Origin: UBA11986 sp031402435
GTDB lineage: Bacteria > Bacteroidota > Ignavibacteria > UBA10030 > UBA6906
Direction of reading: 5' to 3'
Assembly (NCBI GenBank): GCA_031402435.1
Contig: JANNSJ010000018.1
Span: 62,001 to 126,000, forward strand
Length of the DNA: 64,000 nucleotides
Shown here piece after piece: positions 26,408 to 34,444 of this stretch; position 1 is the first letter of the stretch; each line of letters begins with the position of its first letter. The notes beneath the pieces are model-generated. The model saw only the letters and a program-made list of their open reading frames with translations. It searched no databases and was not told where the DNA came from. The position numbers and the translations under genes are program-made.

Positions 26408-27472
26408 ATGATCCATCGATACATATTCCTCGCAATCTCTCTGGTGTTGGGTGTCGTGGTGGCGACGTTTACCAACCTGCAGGCTCTGATGGCAGGCAAT
26501 GGAGTTTTGCAAACAGCGGATGACCCTCCCTCACAGATCAAGTTCTCCCACAAGCTGCATATCAAGGATATCGGCGTTGAGTGTGCCACATGCCATCCGG
26601 TCGCTGCAACGAGTAGGGTTGTCGCGGATAATCTGGTCAGCGTTCATGAGCAATGCAACACATGCCATGAAGATCAACTGACAAACGATTGCGGGTTCTG
26701 CCATTCCAACCCCGAGAACATTGTGCCCCGACCTGCCGAAGACCGTACAGTGATTTTTTCGCACGAGAAGCACCTGGGGATGAAGGATGTCGAATGCGCG
26801 ACATGCCACAAAGGGCTGGATGAGACGATGCTTTCGAGTGCAAGGAATTTTCCCGACATGGCAACGTGCAACACATGTCATAACGATCGCAACGCAACGA
26901 ACACGTGTGAAGCATGCCATACGGATTTTGTGACACTCCTTCCAACGGACCACAGGCGTTCCGATTTCCTGCGTACCCATCGTGACGAAGCACGGCTTGG
27001 CTCATTGCAAACCTCCTGTCAGACCTGCCATACCGAAACATTTTGCCAGCAATGTCATCAGGGTGCAGGGTTGAAGGCGTTCCGCCAGAAGGACATGATG
27101 GTGGAGCCCCGCGCGAAAACGTCAACGAAGGATTCACAGAAACGCACGATCCTTCAGAATGTTCACGAGTTGAACTACCGCTTCACACACGGCATTGACG
27201 CGCGTGCGAAGCAATCAGATTGTTCTTCGTGTCATACGACCGAGACGTTTTGTTCCACCTGCCATGAAGCAGGTGGCAATATCACCCAGGGCGTATTCAA
27301 ACCGAAGTCGCACACCACGCCCGGATTCACAACGCTTGGCCGTGGCACCGGCGGTGGTCTCCATGCCGAGGAAGCCCGTCGGGATATTGAGAGCTGCATG
27401 AGCTGTCACAATGTGGAAGGCCAGGATCCGAGTTGCATGACGTGCCATTCGGAATCGGGCCGCGTACGGTGA
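26408..27472 (+). CDS. 12-heme cytochrome c (c3/c7-like)
   Basis: 354 residues from ATG 26408, ten bases after the barrel gene, with GAGGG upstream; an in-frame TTG at 26390 overlaps the barrel gene. An N-terminal helix (YIFLAISLVLGVVVATFTNL) may remain as an anchor. Twelve CxxCH motifs occur with FSHKLHIKDIGVECATCHP and FSHEKHLGMKDVECATCHKG modules, where the FSHxxH histidines are the distal ligands in cytochrome c7/c3-type domains. It is probably the part that carries electrons into the barrel from the periplasm. Confidence 0.85.
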   Translation: MIHRYIFLAISLVLGVVVATFTNLQALMAGNGVLQTADDPPSQIKFSHKLHIKDIGVECATCHPVAATSRVVADNLVSVHEQCNTCHEDQLTNDCGFCHSNPENIVPRPAEDRTVIFSHEKHLGMKDVECATCHKGLDETMLSSARNFPDMATCNTCHNDRNATNTCEACHTDFVTLLPTDHRRSDFLRTHRDEARLGSLQTSCQTCHTETFCQQCHQGAGLKAFRQKDMMVEPRAKTSTKDSQKRTILQNVHELNYRFTHGIDARAKQSDCSSCHTTETFCSTCHEAGGNITQGVFKPKSHTTPGFTTLGRGTGGGLHAEEARRDIESCMSCHNVEGQDPSCMTCHSESGRVR

Positions 27473-27522
27473 ATATGAATTTCAACAGGCAAGGTAATAA
27501 CCTATCCGGAGGAGCAACTGCT

Positions 27523-28716
27523 ATGAAGACTTCTGCAATTCTACTCGTCATTCTGTCTGCACTGGCTGGCATGCTGGTGTTGTTATCCGGATGTGAAGGC
27601 CCGGCCGGTCTGAATGGTAAGGATGGCAAGGATGCTGAACTGCCACCGTTCAACCTTGAAGGTTTTGCACCAGGCATCAGGTGCGCATCCTGCCATACAG
27701 CAGATCAGGATACCACAAACTTCGTTGCCGGGCGCAAGTATGAGTGGGAACATTCGAAGCACGCCGTTGGCGGGCGGATAGATAGAAATTCCGTGGCGTG
27801 TGCAGGATGCCATACCACCGAAGGCTTCGTGAAGCGCTACCTCGCTGGATGGCAGGCGAATCAGTCTATTGCATCAGATATTCTGCACCCAAGCCCTCCG
27901 GGTTGTTTCGCATGTCACTCTCCGCACGCGCGCGGCGATTTTTCCCGGCGTGATACTACTCCCGTTACCATTACTTCATTCGTCACGGGGGTTCCCGATG
28001 CGGTCTTCGATTTCGGCAACGGCAACATCTGTGCACGATGCCACCAAACAAGGTTATCGTCAACTTTCTTGACAGGCAGTACGCCGTCATGGAAGCCGGA
28101 TCCAACGAAAACTGCAACGACGGATACGGCAAAAATCTACACGAGCCGTTGGTACCCTCATTATGGGGTTAACGCCCAAATGCTCATGGGTACAGGTGGG
28201 TTCCAGTTTGTCGACTTCACGTACACCGGTAACTCAAACCATACAAACAACACGACTATTCGGCAGGAAGGATGCGTGCAGTGCCATATGGCTGAGCCGG
28301 TGGGTAGTAGTGTTGGCGAAGGCGGTGGGCACACATTTTGGGTTGGGTATGAGCTTGAGGGTTCAACTACAAGAAGTTACGTCCTCACCGGGTGCAAAGC
28401 TTCCGGTTGCCATCTTTCGACGATCACTTCACCAAATATTCCCGGCACTTCAACAGGGGGCGTTGGGGCGCAGACACTAATCTTACGGAACCTCGACACC
28501 TTGAAGCAGTTGCTGGCAGCCCGTAACTGGGTCGATACCGCGGCGGGTCTCACAAGGGGCACCACCTCCAATCCATTAAGGATTGTGCCGGCTTCACGTG
28601 CAGGGGCCATTTGGAATTACTTTTTCATTGAACACGAGGGAAGCCATGGCGTGCATAACACCAGGTACGCTCTTGAACTTCTTCGATCATCCATACAAGA
28701 ATTGAGAAAACCCTAA
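27523..28716 (+). CDS. Lipoprotein multiheme cytochrome c (6 heme sites)
   Basis: 397 residues from ATG 27523, with GGAGGAG nearby. Lipobox LLSGC, then a short collagen-like stretch EGPAGLNGKDGKDAE. Five CxxCH and one CX4CH (CKASGCH) motifs follow. The central part (about 170-330) has long Thr/Gly/Asn-rich text without hemes. Lipid anchoring and position after a barrel and a periplasmic cytochrome make it a good candidate for the surface-exposed cytochrome of the conduit. No recognised family beyond multiheme c. Confidence 0.8.
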   Translation: MKTSAILLVILSALAGMLVLLSGCEGPAGLNGKDGKDAELPPFNLEGFAPGIRCASCHTADQDTTNFVAGRKYEWEHSKHAVGGRIDRNSVACAGCHTTEGFVKRYLAGWQANQSIASDILHPSPPGCFACHSPHARGDFSRRDTTPVTITSFVTGVPDAVFDFGNGNICARCHQTRLSSTFLTGSTPSWKPDPTKTATTDTAKIYTSRWYPHYGVNAQMLMGTGGFQFVDFTYTGNSNHTNNTTIRQEGCVQCHMAEPVGSSVGEGGGHTFWVGYELEGSTTRSYVLTGCKASGCHLSTITSPNIPGTSTGGVGAQTLILRNLDTLKQLLAARNWVDTAAGLTRGTTSNPLRIVPASRAGAIWNYFFIEHEGSHGVHNTRYALELLRSSIQELRKP

Positions 28717-28743
28717 CGACAACGCTGGGGAATGAGGCCATCA

Positions 28744-29835
28744 ATGAAGAACAAGAACTCCATATTCACTGCCGCACTTGGTGCGTTGGTCATTGCGTTG
28801 GTCGGATGTTCAGACCTTAAGAACGACCTGCCATCTCCTGTCGCCCCCGGTGTCCAAGCGCATAGGGCTGAGTGGGTTGATACTTCGTCCGCCGGTTTTC
28901 ATGGCAATGCGATCCGATCGGCAAATGGCGATGTGCAGGAATGTTTGAAATGTCACGGCCTGAACTATCAGGGAGGAACATCCAGGGTGTCATGCGTGTC
29001 GTGCCATCAAGCGGCGGGGGCCTCTCTTCATGGCAGAGGCTGGACGGATCCATCATCGACGAACTTCCATGGCAACACCATCCGTTCTGCGGGGTGGGAT
29101 ATGAAATCGTGCCAGTCTTGTCATGGTACTCTCTATGACGGCGGGAAGGTTGGTGTCTCATGTCGGGATTGCCATTCAGGTGGAGCCGGGCCGGAGAACT
29201 GTGCCACTTGCCACGGCGGCGCAACAAACCCAGCCCCTCCTCGTGACTTGTCGAAAAACACTGCAAAGGCAGCTCCTGGTGTTGGGGCGCATCAGGTGCA
29301 CCTTTCAGGAAGTTCAATCGCTGGACCTATTGCGTGCGGAGAATGTCATGCCGTTCCAAGCTCAGCATACCAGTCGGGACACATTGACTCATCACCAGGC
29401 GCCGAATTACGGTTCAACAGCCTGGGGAACACGGTGACGAATATGCCGGGGACAATCGACTATGATCCGGAGCTGCCTTTGTTTTCTCCATCATCGTCAT
29501 ATATTCAGGGCACTCTCAAGTGTTCTAATTCTTACTGTCACGGCTCCTTTAAGAACGGCAACACAACCTTTGCCCCGACGTGGAATGACATAACGACCGC
29601 CTCGGGTGCTTGTGGTACGTGCCACGGAAATGTCTCTGCCCCGTTGGATACGCTGGGAACGCGTTATCTTCCAAAAACAACTGCCCAAGGGGGAACACAT
29701 CCGTCTGTTGCCGGATTGGGAATACGATGCAACGTGTGCCATGCTGAAGTCGTGGATGCGAACTTCCGCATCATCAACACTGCAAAGCACATCAATGGCA
29801 AGCTGAATGTCTTTGGAGAAGAGCGTACATGGTAG
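28744..29835 (+). CDS. Lipoprotein cytochrome with CxxxxCH/CxxCH domain (9 heme sites)
   Basis: 363 residues from ATG 28744 (ATG 28732 also possible). Lipobox VALVGC (IALVGCSD). Two near-duplicate modules (SAGFHGNAIRSANGDVQECLKC and STNFHGNTIRSAGWDMKSC) each end in CxxCH. The second half has LKCSNSYCHGSF (CX4CH) followed by ACGTCHG, the pattern of the Geobacter CxxxxCH/CxxCH domain of outer-surface cytochromes. In total eight CxxCH and one CX4CH. Probably outer-surface, receiving electrons from the barrel complex. Confidence 0.82.
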   Translation: MKNKNSIFTAALGALVIALVGCSDLKNDLPSPVAPGVQAHRAEWVDTSSAGFHGNAIRSANGDVQECLKCHGLNYQGGTSRVSCVSCHQAAGASLHGRGWTDPSSTNFHGNTIRSAGWDMKSCQSCHGTLYDGGKVGVSCRDCHSGGAGPENCATCHGGATNPAPPRDLSKNTAKAAPGVGAHQVHLSGSSIAGPIACGECHAVPSSAYQSGHIDSSPGAELRFNSLGNTVTNMPGTIDYDPELPLFSPSSSYIQGTLKCSNSYCHGSFKNGNTTFAPTWNDITTASGACGTCHGNVSAPLDTLGTRYLPKTTAQGGTHPSVAGLGIRCNVCHAEVVDANFRIINTAKHINGKLNVFGEERTW

Positions 29836-30155
29836 TGCAAGGCTTTGTTGAACTGACGTATCTCGCCGTCGGTTCTCCCTCTTCTGTTTTTGCCGCAGGT
29901 GGCCGTTGCCAATCTCGCTCGCTGCCTATGTTGTAGTTGTCGGCGTGCGAAGTATGGTGTGACCCTGGCCTTTTAGCACTCTTCCCTCCCCATCCTTTCC
30001 CTCGTTGTGGCATCCTTCCTGACTCTGTGAGTTTTCAGATATGAGAATCGCAATATCCAATTGCATCAAAAGCACGCATCCAAGCCACATTTGTGGCATT
30101 TCTTTTTGGCACGCCTGTTGACCCTCTTGTGATAGCTCAATCATATGGAGGAATC
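29836..30155. other. Intergenic region before ccmF
   Basis: 320 bp. No supported gene; the frame of ccmF is open from GTG 30093, but the strong ribosome site lies before GTG 30156. I see no convincing terminator. Confidence 0.4.
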
Positions 30156-32402
30156 GTGAATCTTCTCGGGAATACGCTCATTGTTGTTGCACTCATCGCT
30201 TCAATCCTGTCGGGTGTTCAGTACTATCGGGCGTCAATAGCCCCATCACCCCACACGAAGAAGGCGCGCCTGTGGTTAAGAGTATCCGCGGCTGCGATCA
30301 TGGCTCTTTCAGGGCTGCTGCTGATGCTGTTCCTTCAACACGACTTTACCAACGGGTATGTCTACAGCTACAGTTCCCGTGACCTCCAATTCCACTTTCT
30401 CCTATCGAGTTTTTATGCAGGTCAGGAAGGGAGCTTCCTCTTCTGGGTGCTCTGTTCTTCAATCATCGGACTGGCGCTTATGCGTTACACAGGTACGCGG
30501 AAGAGTGAGCCCTGGGTGATGTCAGTGTATATGGGTGTTCAGACGCTTCTGCTTTCGCTGCTGTATGCAAAAACTCCTTTCATGAGTGTGTGGGCAAAGG
30601 TTCCGCAAATGCCGTTCGGTCAAATCCCGGCAGATGGCAGTGGCCTGAACCCACTTCTTCAGAATATTTGGATGGTGATTCATCCACCTGTGTTGTTCAT
30701 CGGGTTTGCGATGATGGCCGTCCCCTTCGCCTTTGCAGTCGCAAGTATGTGGAAGAAGAACTACGGGCTGATGAGTGCGCAGTCCCTTGGTTGGCTGCTG
30801 TCTGCTGTGTTCGTTCTTGGTGCCGGCATCATGCTCGGTGCGTATTGGGCATACGGCGTTCTCGGATGGGGAGGGTATTGGGGATGGGATCCGGTGGAGA
30901 ACTCATCTCTTGTGCCATGGATTGTCGGTGTGGCGCTGGTCCACACGTTGATTGTCCAGAAGCGAACAGGAAAGTTCCTCCGACTGAACCTTGTCCTGGC
31001 CATTTCATCATTCCTGCTGGTTGTATACAGCACGTTTCTTACGCGCAGTGGAGTACTTGGTGACTCGTCAGTCCACGCGTTTACCGATCCGGGTGCAGCC
31101 GTATACTGGCTGTTGCTGATTTTTCTCGCCGCGATTGCAACACTGGGTTTTGGATTCATGGTTTTCCGCCGGAAGGAACTGCGTCCCGCGCAGACGGACA
31201 ACCAGTTCATCAGCAAGGAAACAGCCCTCGCCGCCGGAACGATCGCCCTGATGCTTTCCGCAGGGGTAATTCTCTTTGGCACGAGTCTCCCCTTGCTCGG
31301 GAAAACGACAGTTGATACATCATTCTACAACACCATGAACCTCCCGCTTGCCATTGTGATGGTATTGTTTATCGGTTTCAGCTTGTACGTTCAGTGGGGC
31401 ACGGATATTGCGAAAGAGGTCCTCAAGCGGACGCTGAAATGGCTTGCTGTCGCGGCCATTGGAACGGGAGCGTTGTATCCATTTGGTGTGCACGATATTG
31501 CCACCCTCGGACTTGTGTTCACATCACTCTTTGCGATGTTTGTGAATATCGAGTTTGGTTGGAAGCAGGGGAAGGCGGACATCAAAGCAATTGGCGGCAA
31601 GCTTGCTCACATTGGCCTTGCAGTATTTCTCCTCGGTGTGATTGCATCGGGCAAGTACAGCACCACCGCACAGGTTGCCTTGGAGATCAATCAACCTCAG
31701 CAAGTACTGGGACACATGCTGACGTACACCGGACATGTGCCAACGCCGGATGGCAAGTATGCATTCAACGTGAATGTTGAAGAGAACGGAAACGTATTTC
31801 AACTTTCTCCGGTTATGTTCAGCGCAGGTGAACAGGGAACAATGAGGAATCCTGATATTGCCTCATCACTGACAAGCGACTTCTATATCTCCCCCATTTC
31901 GCTTGAGGAAGGAACCCATGATCAAGCAGAAGAAGCAGGGGATGTGTACACCATCGAAAAAGGAAAGACTGTCTCGTTCGGTCAGTACAGCGCAACGTTT
32001 GTGAAATTCGATATGAATGCTCACAGCGGTGACGCCATGACAGCGGGGAAGGCCGGGGAGATGAATGTGGGGTCCGTTCTGGAATTGACAGATGGAAAGA
32101 CAAGGGAAACGATCACACCAATGACTGTGTACGCGGCGGACGGTCAACAGACATTCAAATCGTCACAGTCAAAACTCTTGAATGCAACCATTCAGCTGGT
32201 TGGCATGAATGTGGGCGGCATGGGAGCGGAGGCATCAACGGTGACGATTGGCGTTCAACGCGGCAACGGTACTCACGAGCATGCTGACTCACTGGTCGTT
32301 GATGTGAGCGTCAAGCCGCTCATTGTTCTTGTGTGGTTGGGGACATTTGTCATGCTGGCGGGTTTTTCCATGGCAATGACAAAGCGCCTGCGGGAGGCAT
32401 GA
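30156..32402 (+). CDS. ccmF: CcmF-type cytochrome c heme lyase subunit
   Basis: 748 residues from GTG 30156, chosen because TGGAGGA lies five bases upstream; GTG 30093 is open but has no such site. It is a polytopic membrane protein with the WWD heme-handling motif WGGYWGWDPVENSSLVPW (about 237-254) and conserved histidine neighbourhoods (IWMVIHPPVLFIGFAMMAVP, STFLTRSGVLGDSSVHAFTD). A large periplasmic C-terminal part (about 510-720) ends in a last helix. CcmF attaches heme to apocytochromes in system I. It follows genes for about 81 heme sites, so its placement fits the demand. The other Ccm genes are not in the window. Confidence 0.9.
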   Translation: MNLLGNTLIVVALIASILSGVQYYRASIAPSPHTKKARLWLRVSAAAIMALSGLLLMLFLQHDFTNGYVYSYSSRDLQFHFLLSSFYAGQEGSFLFWVLCSSIIGLALMRYTGTRKSEPWVMSVYMGVQTLLLSLLYAKTPFMSVWAKVPQMPFGQIPADGSGLNPLLQNIWMVIHPPVLFIGFAMMAVPFAFAVASMWKKNYGLMSAQSLGWLLSAVFVLGAGIMLGAYWAYGVLGWGGYWGWDPVENSSLVPWIVGVALVHTLIVQKRTGKFLRLNLVLAISSFLLVVYSTFLTRSGVLGDSSVHAFTDPGAAVYWLLLIFLAAIATLGFGFMVFRRKELRPAQTDNQFISKETALAAGTIALMLSAGVILFGTSLPLLGKTTVDTSFYNTMNLPLAIVMVLFIGFSLYVQWGTDIAKEVLKRTLKWLAVAAIGTGALYPFGVHDIATLGLVFTSLFAMFVNIEFGWKQGKADIKAIGGKLAHIGLAVFLLGVIASGKYSTTAQVALEINQPQQVLGHMLTYTGHVPTPDGKYAFNVNVEENGNVFQLSPVMFSAGEQGTMRNPDIASSLTSDFYISPISLEEGTHDQAEEAGDVYTIEKGKTVSFGQYSATFVKFDMNAHSGDAMTAGKAGEMNVGSVLELTDGKTRETITPMTVYAADGQQTFKSSQSKLLNATIQLVGMNVGGMGAEASTVTIGVQRGNGTHEHADSLVVDVSVKPLIVLVWLGTFVMLAGFSMAMTKRLREA

Positions 32403-32465
32403 AGGTGCCTTTGCCTTCGTTCATCGAGTTTGCTATCTTACGATGAACGATAGCTGGAGACAGGC

Positions 32466-32837
32466 ATGGTAATTCGAAAACAAATCGTCATTGTAGGCGA
32501 TAAGATTCTTGTGCGGTTGGATGACGAGACAGACAAGACGAAATCGGGTCTCTACCTTCCTCCGTCAGTGAGAGAAAAGGACAAAGTTGCGACCGGACGC
32601 GTGGTAAAGGTCGGCCCTGGGTACGTGGTACCGAATCCCAACTTCACCGACGATGAGCCGTGGTCAGCGCCAAAAGATCCGATGAGGTACATTCCACTGC
32701 AGACTCGGGAAGGTGATTATGCAATGTTCCTGCGCGAGCAGGCCATTGAAGTTGAGTTTGAAGAAAAGAAGTATCTGATCGTTCCGCAATCGGCCGTGCT
32801 GATGCTGGTGCGGGATGAGATGAGGGAGGATCTGTAG
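32466..32837 (+). CDS. GroES/Cpn10-like co-chaperonin family protein
   Basis: 123 residues from ATG 32466. The GroES fold is recognisable from VGDKILVRLDDETDKTKSGLYLPPS (start) and TGRVVKVGPGYVV, ending in KKYLIVPQSAVLMLV. It is about 25 residues longer than normal GroES because of an insert with NPNFTDDEPWSAPKDPMRY. No groEL is adjacent. It may be a divergent paralogue rather than the housekeeping GroES. Confidence 0.75.
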   Translation: MVIRKQIVIVGDKILVRLDDETDKTKSGLYLPPSVREKDKVATGRVVKVGPGYVVPNPNFTDDEPWSAPKDPMRYIPLQTREGDYAMFLREQAIEVEFEEKKYLIVPQSAVLMLVRDEMREDL

Positions 32838-32921
32838 TCTTGTGCGTTAACGTCCCGCGTGTGTTCCCTCTTCATGCACCCTTCCTCATTTGACATTTGA
32901 CAATCATAAGGATAAGCAACA

Positions 32922-34115
32922 ATGCCAAAGACTAAAGGCGTTATCGGTATCCTGACGGGTGGTGGAGATGTCCCCGGCCTTAATCCTGCCATAAGAGCCG
33001 TGACGATCCGCGCCTTGCGTGAAGGCTACGGGGTCATTGGTATTCGTCGTGGATGGGCTGGACTCATCGATATAGTCCGGGATGAGAAGTTCGACAACTC
33101 AAACAACTTTCAGATTCTTACCGAAGAAGTGGTCAACAAGGCAGGCCGCACAGGAGGAACATTCCTGCATACGTCACGCACCAGACCGAGCTCGGTCAAG
33201 AAGTCTCAAGTACCCGCGCACCTCAAAGACAAATACACTCAGGAGAAGAATGATCTCACCGAAGAAGTCCTGAAAAACCTTGACTTCCTCGGTATCGACT
33301 TTCTCATCCCCATTGGGGGAGACGACACACTCAGCTATGGCGTTGAACTATACAAGAAGGGTGTGAAAGTAATTGCCATTCCCAAGACCATGGACAACGA
33401 TGTGCCCGGTACCGACTATTGTATCGGGTTCAGTACATGCATTACGCGAACAATTCACATGGCAAACAGCCTGCGCACCTCTGCAGGCTCTCATGAGCGG
33501 TTGCTTGTGTTGGAAGTGTTTGGGCGATATGCCGGGTTTACTGCTATGTTGCCCACAATGGCGGGAGCTGCGAACAGGTGTGTTATACCTGAACATCGGT
33601 CTACCATCGAGCGCCTCGCAGAACTGCTGGTGTACGACAGGAACAAGAACCCCAGTAAATATGCGGTGGTCATCGTCTCCGAGGGTGCAATGTTCGAGGG
33701 TGGCAACATGGTGTTCCAGGATGCCCGCACTGATGCCTACGGTCATGCGAAGCTCGGAGGGATTGGCGATCTGGTATCGCGTGAGCTGGAGAGATTGTCT
33801 CCCCAGTTCAACAACGGACAGACCATTCACACGATCAACCAGAAGTTGGGCTACTTGGTTCGTGGTGGTGATCCGGATGCGATTGATTCGATTGTCCCGA
33901 TGGCATACGGCAATCTCGCTCTGGATCTGATTCTACAAGGAGTACACGGAAGGTTGGTGGTGCTCAAGAATGGCCGCTACGACAACCTGCCGATTGACAT
34001 CGTCACGTCAAGGAAAAAACTTGTGAACGTGAAGGAACACTACGATACCGACCGTTTGCGTCCATACTACAAGAGTTTCGAGACGAAGCCGTTGTTTATT
34101 ATGACGAGCGAGTAG
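32922..34115 (+). CDS. pfp: 6-phosphofructokinase, PPi-dependent type by motif
   Basis: 397 residues. LTGGGDVPGLNPAIR (11-25) is the N-terminal PFK motif. The diagnostic positions are GGDD (132-135) and PKTMDND (154-160). Aspartate after GGD and lysine before T.DND are features of pyrophosphate-dependent enzymes, where ATP-PFKs have GGDGS and GTIDND. The fructose-6-phosphate site (MANSLRTSAGSHERLLVLEVFGRYAG) is intact. Cytoplasmic; it interconverts fructose-6-phosphate and fructose-1,6-bisphosphate, reversibly if PPi is used. Donor choice is read from motifs only. Confidence 0.85.
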   Translation: MPKTKGVIGILTGGGDVPGLNPAIRAVTIRALREGYGVIGIRRGWAGLIDIVRDEKFDNSNNFQILTEEVVNKAGRTGGTFLHTSRTRPSSVKKSQVPAHLKDKYTQEKNDLTEEVLKNLDFLGIDFLIPIGGDDTLSYGVELYKKGVKVIAIPKTMDNDVPGTDYCIGFSTCITRTIHMANSLRTSAGSHERLLVLEVFGRYAGFTAMLPTMAGAANRCVIPEHRSTIERLAELLVYDRNKNPSKYAVVIVSEGAMFEGGNMVFQDARTDAYGHAKLGGIGDLVSRELERLSPQFNNGQTIHTINQKLGYLVRGGDPDAIDSIVPMAYGNLALDLILQGVHGRLVVLKNGRYDNLPIDIVTSRKKLVNVKEHYDTDRLRPYYKSFETKPLFIMTSE

Positions 34116-34239
34116 CCGTTGGTGGGGTCGGGCTATTCACAATTATCATCGACAAGCCGTCCAGCTTGAGTCCTTTCTCAATAGCCCGGAAACCGGTTCT
34201 TTTTGCAATGCAGTGATGCCTGCTTCGTTTTTCCCGCCC

Positions 34240-34268
34240 TTGACAATCTATGGACAGATAAATACATT
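34240..34268 (+). promoter_or_regulatory. Candidate sigma70-type promoter upstream of the sensor kinase
   Basis: TTGACA at 34240-34245, a 17-bp spacer and TACATT at 34263-34268, about 175 bp before the GTG start of the kinase. The rest of the 34116-34444 gap has an inverted repeat (CCTGCC ... GGGCAGG near 34330-34351) and no gene. Confidence 0.4.
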
Positions 34269-34444
34269 GTCTGTGTGATTCATTCCAGATCTTCACTGCC
34301 TTACCCTGACTTCGACAACTCCCGGCCTGCCTGGTAGTTTACCCGGGCAGGGATTCAATTCAGTAATTCAAAGGGCGAACGGCAATCCGTCGCCCGACCA
34401 ACTCAGAGTCATCACCAATCTCATCTGGTAGAGAGGTCTCTGTT

